This document shows positions 26,658 through 36,456 of a stretch of DNA of 64,000 nt, piece by piece. Position 1 is the stretch's first letter; every line of letters starts with the position of its first letter. The translations under genes and the position numbers were made by a program. The notes under the pieces were generated by a model. It saw only the letters and a program-made list of their open reading frames with translations. It searched no databases and was not told the DNA's origin. Source of the stretch: Pelomonas sp937871895 (GTDB taxonomy: Bacteria; Pseudomonadota; Gammaproteobacteria; Burkholderiales; Burkholderiaceae_C); assembly GCF_046348265.1 (NCBI RefSeq), contig NZ_JAXMEO010000008.1; one strand, written 5' to 3'.

Positions 26658-27541
26658 GCACCCAACACTTCCCGCACAGCACCACCGCCGTTGCCCAGCT
26701 GACAGGCGTTTCCCTCGCCTATCCCAAAGGCCCGCAGGTCCTGCAGAACCTGACGTGGCAGCTGCTGCCCGGCCAGGTGGTCGGCCTGCTCGGCCGCAAT
26801 GGCTCGGGCAAGACCACGCTGCTGGAGGCCCTGCTCGGCCTGCGCGACCCGCAAGCCGGCCGCATCGAGCTCTTCGGCTGCCCGGCCGCCCAGCTCAGCG
26901 ACGAGGCCCGCGCCCGCATCGGCTACGTGCCGCAGAGCAGCGACCTCTTCGACACCTTCACGCCCACGCAGCTGCTGGCCTACTTCCGCAGCTTCTACCC
27001 GCGCTGGAACGAGGCCAAGGTCGAGGGCCTGATGTCGCGCTGGGACATCCCGCGCGACCAGCCCATCCGCAAGCTCTCTGGCGGGCAGCAGCAGCGCCTC
27101 TCCATCATCCGCGCGCTGGCCCACGAGCCCGACCTGTTGGTGCTGGACGAACCCGTGGCCAGCCTCGACCCCGTCGGCCGCCGCGACTTCCTGCGCGAGC
27201 TGGTCGACCAGGTGCTGGACCGCGGCACCACGGTCGTGTTCTCCACCCACATCCTCTCCGACCTGGAGCGCGTGGCCTTCAACCTCGCCTTCATGAGCCA
27301 GGGCCAGATCGCCCTCCAAGCCCCGCTTGATGAGCTGCTGGAGCAGGTGCGCATGCTGACCGGCGCGAGCAGCGAGCTCAGCAGCCTGCTGCAGCGCCTC
27401 GGCGTCACGCCGCTCAAGCGCACGCAGCTTGAGGGTGGGCAGGAGCGGGTGTTGGTGAAGTTGGCGCAGGCGCCGACGTTGCCGCCGCATATCGCGGCGA
27501 GTGCGCTGAATCTGGAGGATCTGTTTGAGGAGCTGACCTGA
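26654..27541 (+). CDS. ABC transporter ATP-binding protein (YtrB-like)
   Basis: 295 residues. Walker A GRNGSGKTTLLE lies near residue 48, then the Q-loop (YVPQSSDLFD), signature LSGGQQQRLS, Walker B LLVLDEPVASLDP, and the H-loop in STHILSDLERV. The C-terminal 80 residues are an accessory domain typical of ABC-2/YtrB-type exporters. It is translationally coupled to both the repressor before it and the membrane protein after it, so the partners are almost certainly the two membrane proteins of this operon. Confidence 0.92.
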   Translation: MSTQHFPHSTTAVAQLTGVSLAYPKGPQVLQNLTWQLLPGQVVGLLGRNGSGKTTLLEALLGLRDPQAGRIELFGCPAAQLSDEARARIGYVPQSSDLFDTFTPTQLLAYFRSFYPRWNEAKVEGLMSRWDIPRDQPIRKLSGGQQQRLSIIRALAHEPDLLVLDEPVASLDPVGRRDFLRELVDQVLDRGTTVVFSTHILSDLERVAFNLAFMSQGQIALQAPLDELLEQVRMLTGASSELSSLLQRLGVTPLKRTQLEGGQERVLVKLAQAPTLPPHIAASALNLEDLFEELT

Positions 27542-28974
27542 TGAGCCATGCGCCCAGCATTGCAGGTCTTGCTGGCAGAGCCGTGTGGGCGGCCTGGTCT
27601 ACAAGCTGGCAAGCCGCGCATCCATGGCGAACCGGGCTGACTTTGTTGCTCCCCGCCGTCCCGATGCTGGTGTACCTCCTTGGCCCCTGGCAATGGCAGC
27701 CAATGGCGAAGGCACTCGCAAGCCTGCCGCTGGCCATCGCCCTGTTCTTCGTCATTTGGGACCCGGTGGCTACCGGGCTGACACTGCAGAACCATCCCCA
27801 CTCCGCGCGACTCGTACCGCGGCAACCCATTGCGATGCGAGTGGCCACCGTCGGCGCGTGGATCGCGGCGACGGTGGTACTTGCCGCCGTGCTGCGGCCT
27901 GGGCTCTCTGCTGCTGGCGCCTCTACTGCCTCGGGTGTACTGACTGCAAGTCTGGTTACCGCCATCGCCCTCTGGCAGCGGCGTTGGATACCGGGCCTGG
28001 GCGTGCTGATGACGCTCGCAACATTCGTTGTGATCTGGCTGTACGACCGACTCCCGGCAGTCGCGCAAGCACAGCCTCCTGCGTGGCTGTCGTGCTTGCT
28101 GGTGGCCGCCACCGCATGGGGCGTCGCCAAGACTCCGGGGCGCGGCGATGCTGCGCACGGTCAGAGCTACCAAGTCTTGCAGGCGGTTCGCCTCGCCTCA
28201 ATTGAAGCTGGCGGCGAGCACGACGCCTTCGCTCGGGTGCGGGGACGAATGAACCTCTCCCAAGCCCATGGCCGGGCCAAACATCCCATCCCGGGTTTGC
28301 GCCATGACATGGACCCGGCAACCAAGCTGGCCTGCCTACTCTTTGGTCGCAGCGCTTTGAGTGCGCTGCGCCTATCTGGCATCTTGACCATCGTCGTCGG
28401 CGTGCTCGCTGCCGTTTGGATCGGGCTGGCCCGCAATGGCCCGGACACGAGCGGCGGAGTCATTGAGCTTGCCATGACTGCCGTGTTCGCGGTCGGCATG
28501 CTGTCCACCACGGGCCGGCAGCTTCACGTCGAGGTATGGAAGTTGCGTCGCGAGCAGGGGCTCCTGCAACTGCTTCCTAACGTCGGGACGCGACAGGCCC
28601 TGGCCACACAACTGCATCGCGCCTGGGTGCGGCACCTGTGGGCGCACGTGCTGCCGCCATGTCTCGCCCTCGTCGCGTGGGCCTACTGGCGAGGAAACAG
28701 CGCGCTCCTCGTGGCATTCCTTTTCGGTTTGCCTGCAGCCCTGACCAGTTGGCCAAGTCGGATTGACCGCCTGCGCCCGATCAACTCGTCATTGCGAGAC
28801 ATCGGCGGCCTTGTGCTTACCGTTTCGGCCTACTGGGGCCTCGCGCAGAGCAGCGCCGTGCAGTTGCAGATCGCCGCAGCACTTGGGACTGCGGCACTCG
28901 TCGCCGTGCTGATATGGAAGGCTCGCGAAGCCGCGCAATCCCGCCACCCGCTGTTGATCGCCTGTGTCGACTAG
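27541..28974 (+). CDS. Multi-spanning membrane protein, probable ABC transporter permease (paralogue 1)
   Basis: 477 residues with about ten predicted membrane helices. No family is recognised with confidence. It shares blocks with the next gene, for example QNHPHSARLVP versus QNHPFAARLVP before a GAW-containing helix, and REQGLLQLLPNVG versus REQALLALLPGVP later, so the two are tandem paralogues. Coupled by TGATG to the ATPase, it is the likely transmembrane partner. Its codon use looks less GC-biased than that of its neighbours, with more ACT, ACA and GTT codons, which could mean faster evolution or transfer. Confidence 0.75.
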   Translation: MSHAPSIAGLAGRAVWAAWSTSWQAAHPWRTGLTLLLPAVPMLVYLLGPWQWQPMAKALASLPLAIALFFVIWDPVATGLTLQNHPHSARLVPRQPIAMRVATVGAWIAATVVLAAVLRPGLSAAGASTASGVLTASLVTAIALWQRRWIPGLGVLMTLATFVVIWLYDRLPAVAQAQPPAWLSCLLVAATAWGVAKTPGRGDAAHGQSYQVLQAVRLASIEAGGEHDAFARVRGRMNLSQAHGRAKHPIPGLRHDMDPATKLACLLFGRSALSALRLSGILTIVVGVLAAVWIGLARNGPDTSGGVIELAMTAVFAVGMLSTTGRQLHVEVWKLRREQGLLQLLPNVGTRQALATQLHRAWVRHLWAHVLPPCLALVAWAYWRGNSALLVAFLFGLPAALTSWPSRIDRLRPINSSLRDIGGLVLTVSAYWGLAQSSAVQLQIAAALGTAALVAVLIWKAREAAQSRHPLLIACVD

Positions 28975-29002
28975 CGAGACACCTCAATCGGATCAGCTCG
29001 AC

Positions 29003-30556
29003 ATGTCTTCAACCCCACTCCCACAACCCTTGCTGCCGTCCCTGGGTCAGATCCTCCTCAGCCCCTTCCGCCAGGAAGGCCATAGCTGGAAGTTCGTGCT
29101 GGCGTTTGCGCTGCTGGCCACCGTGGGCTTGGTGATCATGGTCCCGCACGGCCAGGACAAGGTCGCGACGATCATGGCCACGATCTGGTGTGTGGCGATG
29201 TTTGGATGGCTGGTGATGTCCATCCTGCGGCAGAACCACCCTTTTGCTGCGCGCTTGGTGCCAGGGCATGTGCGCCGGCTGAAGCTGGTGCTGATGGGCG
29301 CCTGGGCGGTGACGTCCATACTGAGCGCGGCAGGCTTTGCTTACGCGACCGGCCTGCAGCATCTGGCGCTGCTCTTGGCGTCGGGCGCGGTATGCAGCTT
29401 TCTGGCGCTGGGCATGCGCTGGTGGCCGCTGTGGATCGTGATGTGGCTGGCGCCCATGCTGATGGCCTCGCCCACGCTGAAGGGCGCCTGGCAAAGCACA
29501 CTGCGCAGCAGCATCGACGCCTGGCAGGCGCAGCCCGAGCTCGCCACGCTGGCGGGGCTGGCGCTGTCGGCCGCCGTGCTGCCCTTGATCATTGGCCGGG
29601 GCGGCGATGCCCACATCCGCTGGTACCAACGCCAGACCCAGATGCGCGAGCTGATGCGCACGGGCGGTGGGGTCAAAGGGCTGGAGCAGTTCGGCCGCTT
29701 GGGGGAATGGATGGAGCGGCCCTTCCTGCGCGTGACGAACGCGTGGCTGCAGCGCACGCTGCGCCTCGCTCAGCCGACGCCGGCCAGCACCATGTCGCGG
29801 CTGGAGATCGTGATGCACGGGCGCCAGCACTGGGTGCGGGGCCTGTTGGGGCTGGGGCTGGCAGTGGTGATCCTTGGCCTCATGTTCGGCCTGGTCGCCG
29901 CGCTCATTGGCGGCAACATCGACATGCAAGGCGCCTGGAAGGGCGGCGCAGCAGGCCTGTCCTTCGGCTTGATCAGCATCGTGCTCGCGCCCATCACGGC
30001 GGCCGTCAGCTCACTGTGGTTCACGCGGCGCGAGCAGGCGCTGCTGGCCTTGTTGCCGGGCGTGCCACAAGGGTCGACGCTGAACCGCTGGGTGCTGTGG
30101 CTGCACCTGCGCCGCGTGCTGTGGGCGTTTGGGCCCGGCCTGCTCTGCTTCTGGGCCTTGGCGCAGGCGGCCGAGCGGCCCAGCCTCTTCACCATGCCCT
30201 TCACGTCCCTGCCCATCGTCGCGCTGCTGTTGCTGCAGGCGCCGGCTCGCTTCCACGGCGGCCAGGCGGCCATGCTGCTGCCGGGCCTCGCCTGGATGCT
30301 GTCCACGGGCCTGGGCCTCGGGCTCGTGGAGATGAGCGGCTGGGTCACGGTGACGGAGCTGAACCTGGCCTGCGTGGTCCTCACCGCGCTGATCGCCGCC
30401 TGGGGCTACCCGCGCCTCTTGCGCGCCGCGCCCTCACTCCCCGCCGGGCGCGGCCGCCAGGCGGGCGCTGATCGCCACGCCCACCTCCTGCAGGAAGGCC
30501 CGCACGCGGGCGGTCTGGCGCAAATCGGGGTGGGTCAGCATCCACACCGGCGTTGA
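29003..30556 (+). CDS. Multi-spanning membrane protein, probable ABC transporter permease (paralogue 2)
   Basis: 517 residues with about ten predicted helices (for example FVLAFALLATVGLVIMVP and LGLAVVILGLMFGLVAALIG). It is a diverged copy of the preceding gene. A GTG at 28964, inside the end of that gene, could also start it. Its last 40 codons run antisense through the end of the LysR gene and encode a hydrophilic tail rich in Gly, His and Arg that looks incidental, so the functional protein may end earlier in practice. It is the last gene of the GntR-ABC operon. The substrate is unknown. Confidence 0.75.
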   Translation: MSSTPLPQPLLPSLGQILLSPFRQEGHSWKFVLAFALLATVGLVIMVPHGQDKVATIMATIWCVAMFGWLVMSILRQNHPFAARLVPGHVRRLKLVLMGAWAVTSILSAAGFAYATGLQHLALLLASGAVCSFLALGMRWWPLWIVMWLAPMLMASPTLKGAWQSTLRSSIDAWQAQPELATLAGLALSAAVLPLIIGRGGDAHIRWYQRQTQMRELMRTGGGVKGLEQFGRLGEWMERPFLRVTNAWLQRTLRLAQPTPASTMSRLEIVMHGRQHWVRGLLGLGLAVVILGLMFGLVAALIGGNIDMQGAWKGGAAGLSFGLISIVLAPITAAVSSLWFTRREQALLALLPGVPQGSTLNRWVLWLHLRRVLWAFGPGLLCFWALAQAAERPSLFTMPFTSLPIVALLLLQAPARFHGGQAAMLLPGLAWMLSTGLGLGLVEMSGWVTVTELNLACVVLTALIAAWGYPRLLRAAPSLPAGRGRQAGADRHAHLLQEGPHAGGLAQIGVGQHPHRR

Positions 30557-31339
30557 GACCTCGCGCAGCGGCTCGGACACCGGCACCAGGTCGGGCTCGG
30601 TGGCCTCGATGAAAGTGGGCAGCAAGGCCAGCGCGAGGCCCGTGCGGGCCATGGCCACCACGGGGTGCAGCAGGTCGATGCGCATCACCACCTGCTGGGG
30701 CAGGATGTTCTCGTGCATCCAGCGGTCGTAGAAGCGGCTGCGGCTGTCCTTGTCGAAGGCGAACCAGGGGTAGTCGCGGCACAGGCGCTCGATGGGCTGG
30801 ATGCTTTGCGGCAAGTGCGCCGCGCCGCGCTGGGCGTAGACGCGCATGGTCATGCGCCCAAGTTGCCGGCCCACCAGGTGCTGCGGCACTTCGCGCGCCA
30901 TTCGCAGGGCCACATCGGCCGTGCGGCGCGACATGTCCACCAGCTCCGAGTTCTCGCTCACCTCAACCTCGATGCCCGGATGCTGGCGCCGAAAGGCCGC
31001 CAGCGGCTCCGGCAACAGGTAGAGCATGGCCACAAAGGCGGTGGAGAGGCGCAGCACGCCCGAGAGCTGCAGGTCACGCCCAACGATGCGGCGCTCCACC
31101 TCGTCCACCCCGGCGCGGATCTCGCGCGCCTGCGCCGCCGCCCATTCGCCCGCCTCGGTGGCGGCATAGCCCTGGCGGTGGCGCTCAAAGAGCCGCGCCC
31201 CGAGTTGCGCCTCCAGCGCGTCCAGCCGCCGCAGCACCGTGCTATGCCGCACGCCAAGCAGCTGCGCCGCTGCCGTGAGCGAACCGCCCTCGGCAATGGC
31301 GAGCACGTAGCGGAGGTCGTCCCAGGCCAGGGCACTCAT
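30434..31339 (-). CDS. LysR-family transcriptional regulator
   Basis: 301 residues. The N-terminal helix-turn-helix (LRYVLAIAEGGSLTAAAQLL through RHSTVLRRLDALEAQLGARLF) is followed by a linker helix and the substrate-binding-like effector domain (LSGVLRLSTAFVAMLYLLPE, VALRMAREVPQHLVGRQLG). It is divergent from the tautomerase-like gene, the usual arrangement for a LysR protein and its target. A T-N11-A palindrome sits immediately before its start codon. The effector is not predictable. Its 3' end overlaps the membrane protein gene by 123 bp. Confidence 0.92.
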   Translation of the reverse strand: MSALAWDDLRYVLAIAEGGSLTAAAQLLGVRHSTVLRRLDALEAQLGARLFERHRQGYAATEAGEWAAAQAREIRAGVDEVERRIVGRDLQLSGVLRLSTAFVAMLYLLPEPLAAFRRQHPGIEVEVSENSELVDMSRRTADVALRMAREVPQHLVGRQLGRMTMRVYAQRGAAHLPQSIQPIERLCRDYPWFAFDKDSRSRFYDRWMHENILPQQVVMRIDLLHPVVAMARTGLALALLPTFIEATEPDLVPVSEPLREVSTPVWMLTHPDLRQTARVRAFLQEVGVAISARLAAAPGGE

Positions 31340-31357
31340 ATTTGCATCCTTGCAAAT
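31340..31357. promoter_or_regulatory. LysR-type T-N11-A palindrome
   Basis: ATTTGCA-TCCT-TGCAAAT is a perfect 7-bp inverted repeat and contains a T-N11-A core, the general LysR binding motif. It abuts the start of the LysR gene and faces the divergent tautomerase-like gene, so it may serve autoregulation and target control. Confidence 0.55.
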
Positions 31358-31414
31358 TCAATCTGCACTCGGGGGCCTGGATTGTGCATGGATGCGCATC
31401 TAGCATCCAGCTCC

Positions 31415-31807
31415 ATGGTTCCCCCCAGCCTGCACCTCGTCCTCAGCCCAGCCCCGGGCGCTGACCCCGATCTCCGCAGCTTGGCCGCAGAGCTGAGTTC
31501 GATCACCGCCCAGGAACTCGGCCTCGACGCCCGCCAGATCGTGTTGCGCGTGGTGCTGGCCGAAAGCAGCCAGTGGTTCGTCGGCGGCCGCAGCCTCGCG
31601 GCCGACGGGCGTGCCTGCTACCAACTGCGCGTGCTGCTCGAATCCGGCAGCGTTGGCCGCCCCCAAGCCCTGATGCGCGTCCTGCACGAGGCCTTGCGCG
31701 AGCGGCTGGGCAGCCTGCACCCCAGCAGCGGCTGCACGGTGGAATGGGTGGCGATGTCGCTGCGCGAGTCGGACCTGGACGCGAACACTGACCGACAAGC
31801 TGCCTGA
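31415..31807 (+). CDS. Tautomerase-superfamily-like small protein
   Basis: 130 residues (139 if the upstream ATG at 31388 is used). The fold pattern of strand, helix with LSSITAQELGLDARQIVLRV, then SQWFVGGRSL and a second beta-alpha half resembles 4-oxalocrotonate-tautomerase-like proteins, where W-x-x-GG follows the second strand. The catalytic N-terminal proline expected right after the initiator Met is not seen (M-V-P-P). The assignment is therefore tentative and the activity doubtful. It is divergent from the LysR gene and probably under its control. Confidence 0.6.
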   Translation: MVPPSLHLVLSPAPGADPDLRSLAAELSSITAQELGLDARQIVLRVVLAESSQWFVGGRSLAADGRACYQLRVLLESGSVGRPQALMRVLHEALRERLGSLHPSSGCTVEWVAMSLRESDLDANTDRQAA

Positions 31808-31821
31808 GCAAGATCAGTGCA

Positions 31822-31880
31822 CCAACGAAAAACGCGCCCCACGGGGCGCGTTCTCGTTTGCTGGCGGAGAGGGAGGGATT
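31822..31880 (-). repeat. Copy 1 of a 59-bp direct repeat: tRNA-Ser 3' end plus terminator
   Basis: Identical over 59 bp to the stretch at 31939-31997. In minus orientation it holds the last 16 bases of tRNA-Ser plus CCA, then a terminator hairpin (9-bp AACGCGCCC stem and T-run). It is 117 bp from the functional copy. Eleven bases of the tRNA T-arm (CGAACCCTCGG) reappear at 31923-31933, so it looks like a broken tRNA copy. Confidence 0.85.
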
Positions 31881-31938
31881 GCCGTTCCTTCGGAACGTCC
31901 AAGTCCGCTGCGCGGCCTTGACCGAACCCTCGGGTTCT

Positions 31939-32069
<131 letters not shown>

Positions 32070-32112
32070 TGGATTCGGTTGCGAGTGAAGCCCGCGATTC
32101 TAGCGGAAAAGC

Positions 32113-33408
<1,296 letters not shown>

Positions 33409-33475
33409 TTGATGGCGTCCTAGAGAGATTCAGTTCAAGCCAGCGCGAGGCTGGCGAGGCGGCGAAAGCGCGCGT

Positions 33476-34447
33476 TCAAGATCGCGATGCCGCGACCTCG
33501 GCCATCGACTTGTCGCCCAGGCCCATGGGCAGCGGGAAGCGCACGTGCTCCTCCACGCCGGGCAGGCTGCGCACGCTGGTGGCGCCAAAGCTGCGCAGGC
33601 GGTCGATCACGGCCTGCACCAGCACGTCGGGCGCCGAGGCCCCGGCCGTGAGGCCCACGCGGGGGCGGCCATCCAGCCATTCGGGCTTGAGGTCGTCGGC
33701 CGCATCGACCATGAAGGCCGGCGTGCCCAAACGCTCGGCCAGTTCGCGCAGGCGGTTGCTGTTGGACGAGGTCGGGCTGCCCACCACGACGACCACGTCC
33801 ACCTGCGGCGCCAGCAGCTTGACGGCATCCTGCCGGTTTTGCGTCGCGTAGCAGATGTCCTGCTGCTTGGGTTCGCGCACCAGCGGGAAGTGCTGCTTGA
33901 CGGCAGCCAGGATGTCGCGCGTGTCGTCCACCGACAGCGTGGTCTGCGTGACGACGGCCACCTTGCTGGGGTCCGCAATGCGCACCTTGGCCACGTCCTC
34001 GACGTCTTCCACCAAATGGATGCCATCGGTGAGCTGGCCCATGGTGCCCTCGACCTCTGGGTGGCCCTTGTGGCCGATCATGATGAACTCGTAGCCCTCG
34101 CGGTGCAGCTTGGCCACCTCGACGTGCACCTTGGTCACCAGCGGGCAGGTGGCGTCAAAGACCTGGAATCCCCGCGCCTGAGCCTCGCGCCGCACCTCCT
34201 GGCTCACGCCATGGGCGCTGAAGACCAGCGTGGCACCGGCGGGCACCTCGGCCAGGTCCTCGATGAAGATGGCGCCGCGCGCCTTGAGGTCGTTCACCAC
34301 ATAGGTGTTGTGCACGATCTCGTGGCGCACGTAGATCGGGGCGCCGAACTTCAACAAGGCCCGCTCGACGATCTCAATGGCACGGTCCACCCCCGCACAA
34401 AAGCCACGCGGTTCGGCGAGCAGGATGTCGTCAATCTGGACTGGCAT
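33476..34447 (-). CDS. ispH: 4-hydroxy-3-methylbut-2-enyl diphosphate reductase IspH (LytB)
   Basis: 323 residues. The three cysteines that bind the iron-sulfur cluster are present in RGFCAGVDRA, FDATCPLVTKVH and QDICYATQNRQ. The catalytic glutamate region (VEGTMGQ) and SSNSNRL substrate loop are also visible. It makes IPP and DMAPP in the last step of the MEP isoprenoid pathway. The start overlaps the stop of the FKBP gene (TGATG), the familiar slpA-ispH pairing of beta- and gammaproteobacteria. Confidence 0.97.
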   Translation of the reverse strand: MPVQIDDILLAEPRGFCAGVDRAIEIVERALLKFGAPIYVRHEIVHNTYVVNDLKARGAIFIEDLAEVPAGATLVFSAHGVSQEVRREAQARGFQVFDATCPLVTKVHVEVAKLHREGYEFIMIGHKGHPEVEGTMGQLTDGIHLVEDVEDVAKVRIADPSKVAVVTQTTLSVDDTRDILAAVKQHFPLVREPKQQDICYATQNRQDAVKLLAPQVDVVVVVGSPTSSNSNRLRELAERLGTPAFMVDAADDLKPEWLDGRPRVGLTAGASAPDVLVQAVIDRLRSFGATSVRSLPGVEEHVRFPLPMGLGDKSMAEVAASRS

Positions 34448-34890
34448 CACAGCACCCCAATCAGTTGGACTTCAAAGCGCACCGGCTGGCCCGCCAAGGG
34501 GTGGTTGAAGTCGAAGAGCACGGCCGTTTCGCCCAGCTCGCGCACCACGCCCGCGTAGCCGCCCTGCCCGTCCGGGCCCGGAAACTGCACCACGTCACCG
34601 ACCGTGTAGGCCTCGTCCGGATCGCCCAACTCGCGCAGCAGGCTGAGCTTGAGCCACTGCATCAGCTCGGGGTTGTGCTCGCCAAAGGCCTCACCGGCCG
34701 GCAGATCAAAGGCGGTACGGGTGCCTTCGTCCAGGCCCAACAGGCGCTGCTCCAGCGCGGGCGAGAGCTGGCCGGCGCCCATCGACAGCGTGGCCGGCTT
34801 GTCGTTGAAGGTGTTGACCAACTCGTCCCCGTCGGGGCCGCAAAGGCGGTAATGCAGGGTCAGAAACGACCCCGCTTGCACGGGATTCAT
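34447..34890 (-). CDS. slpA: FKBP-type peptidyl-prolyl cis-trans isomerase (SlpA-like)
   Basis: 147 residues with an FKBP core interrupted by an IF-type insert, as in SlyD/SlpA. Landmarks: SFLTLHYRLCGPDGDELVNT, GAGQLSPALEQRLLGLDEG and FDFNHPLAGQPVRFEVQLIG at the end. It lacks the His-rich metal tail of SlyD, so SlpA is the better name. It is a cytoplasmic chaperone/isomerase. The start was placed at MNPVQAG because upstream in-frame sequence runs antisense through radC. No clear ribosome site is visible. Confidence 0.88.
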   Translation of the reverse strand: MNPVQAGSFLTLHYRLCGPDGDELVNTFNDKPATLSMGAGQLSPALEQRLLGLDEGTRTAFDLPAGEAFGEHNPELMQWLKLSLLRELGDPDEAYTVGDVVQFPGPDGQGGYAGVVRELGETAVLFDFNHPLAGQPVRFEVQLIGVL

Positions 34891-34927
34891 GGGGGAAAAA
34901 GAGAGCGAATAGACTGCGCCGGATTCT

Positions 34928-35602
34928 ATGCGGCTGCTTGATTTGCCCCCCGATGCCCGCCCGCGCGAGAAGCTCCTTGCGCGGGGCCCGAGCGCCTTGG
35001 CTGACGCCGAACTGCTGGCCCTGCTGCTGCGCACCGGGTTGCCGGGGCTGTCGGTCGTGGCGCTCGCGCAAAGCCTGCTCGACACCTTCGGTGGCTGGCG
35101 CGGCTTGCTCGCCGCCAGCGTCAAGGACCTGGGCAAGGTCAAGGGCCTGGGGCCCGCCAAGCGCGCCGAGATCGCGGCGGTGCTGGAGATTGCCCGGCGC
35201 ACGCTGGCCCAGCAACTGGCCGAGCGGCCGGTGCTGAGCGAGCCGCAAGCGGCCCGGCAGTTCCTGCAGCTCAAGCTCGGGCACCTGGGCCACGAGGTGT
35301 TTGCCGTGCTGTTCCTGGACGCGCAGCTGCGGCTGATCCAGCTTGAAGAGATGTTCCGCGGCACGCTCACGGCCACCGCCGTCTACCCGCGCGAGGTGGC
35401 CAAGCGCGCGCTGGAGTTGGGTGCCTCGGCCGTGATGCTGGCCCACAACCATCCCAGCGGCGTGGCCGAGCCCTCGCGGGCGGATGAGCTGATCACCCAG
35501 AACCTGGTGCGCGCGCTGGCCGTGCTGGACGTGCGCGTGGTGGACCACTTCGTGGTTGGGCAAGACCAGGTGGTGTCCTTCGCTGAGCGTGGGCTGCTGT
35601 GA
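34928..35602 (+). CDS. radC: RadC-family JAB/MPN-domain protein
   Basis: 224 residues. The N-terminal helix-hairpin-helix region (KVKGLGPAKRAEI) is followed by an MPN/JAB domain with the zinc motif HNHPSGVAEPSRAD (H-x-H...S-x2-D) and an upstream Glu in the EEMFRGTL segment. Once linked to DNA repair, the family is now of unclear function, possibly a metalloprotease- or nuclease-like role. It is divergent from slpA with a 37-bp gap and overlaps the next gene by GTGA. Confidence 0.93.
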   Translation: MRLLDLPPDARPREKLLARGPSALADAELLALLLRTGLPGLSVVALAQSLLDTFGGWRGLLAASVKDLGKVKGLGPAKRAEIAAVLEIARRTLAQQLAERPVLSEPQAARQFLQLKLGHLGHEVFAVLFLDAQLRLIQLEEMFRGTLTATAVYPREVAKRALELGASAVMLAHNHPSGVAEPSRADELITQNLVRALAVLDVRVVDHFVVGQDQVVSFAERGLL

Positions 35603-36231
35603 CGCGCGTCAAGTCCCTGGCCGACCTGCAACCGATGGCGCGCGAACTCAAGGCCCGGCGCCTCGCCATCGAGCGGGCGCGTGAACAGCGCGAAGCCGCC
35701 ACGCGGCTGGCCGACCAGGAGCGACGGCTGTTCGAGCTGTCGGTCGGGCCCGTGGAGCCCTTGCGTCACGCGCCGCGCGTGCTGCATGCACGTGAACAGC
35801 CGGCGCCCGAGCCTCGGCAGCGCGAGGCGGACGAGCGCGCGGTGCTGCTGCAGGCGCTGTCTGACGAGATCGACATCGACACCCTGCTCGACACCGACGA
35901 GACCCTGTCCTTCCGGCGCGAGGGCCTGAGCCTGGAGGTGGTGCGCAAGCTGCGCCGTGGCCACTGGGCACTGCAGGCGCAGCTGGACCTGCACGGCCTG
36001 CGCCGTGATGCCGCGCGCGAGGCCCTGGGCCAGTTCATCCACGACAGCCAGCGGCGCGGCCTGCGCTGCGTGCGGGTCATCCATGGCAAGGGCCATGGCT
36101 CACCGGGCCGCGAGCCCGTGCTCAAAGGGCGTGTGCGGCGCTGGCTGGTGCAAAAGAGCGAAGTACTGGCCTTCGTGCAAGCACGCGCCAGCGATGGCGG
36201 TGCAGGTGCGCTGATGGTGTTGCTCGGCTGA
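35599..36231 (+). CDS. Smr-domain protein
   Basis: 210 residues. The first half is charged and helical; the last 90 residues form the Smr (small MutS-related) domain with LDLHGLRRDAAREAL and RVIHGKGHGSPGREP. Stand-alone Smr proteins of this type (YdaL/SmrA-like) act as nicking or RNA endonucleases, some in ribosome rescue. The start is a GTG overlapping the radC stop, so the two genes are probably coupled. Confidence 0.88.
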   Translation: MTRVKSLADLQPMARELKARRLAIERAREQREAATRLADQERRLFELSVGPVEPLRHAPRVLHAREQPAPEPRQREADERAVLLQALSDEIDIDTLLDTDETLSFRREGLSLEVVRKLRRGHWALQAQLDLHGLRRDAAREALGQFIHDSQRRGLRCVRVIHGKGHGSPGREPVLKGRVRRWLVQKSEVLAFVQARASDGGAGALMVLLG

Positions 36232-36344
36232 GACCGCCCCAGCAAACGCATCTGTCGGCAGCCTGACGCCGGCCACAAAGCCACACGCCATGTGGCCGCT
36301 TGTCACACCCGCTTGGCTCCTTTTCACCGACAGCGCTGGCAGCC

Positions 36345-36373
36345 TTGACCCTGGCCATCGCCGAGGCATAGCC
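36345..36373 (+). promoter_or_regulatory. Possible promoter of the TonB-like gene
   Basis: TTGACC, 17 bases, then ATAGCC, in the 225-bp gap before the TonB-like gene. The -10 match is weak. Nothing else recognisable lies in this gap. Confidence 0.3.
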
Positions 36374-36456
36374 TGGGTTGCCGGCAGAGAACGCCCTGCG
36401 GCCTCAAGCCGACATCCACCCCAGCAACGCGACTCAGGCACAGCAGGAGACACGAG

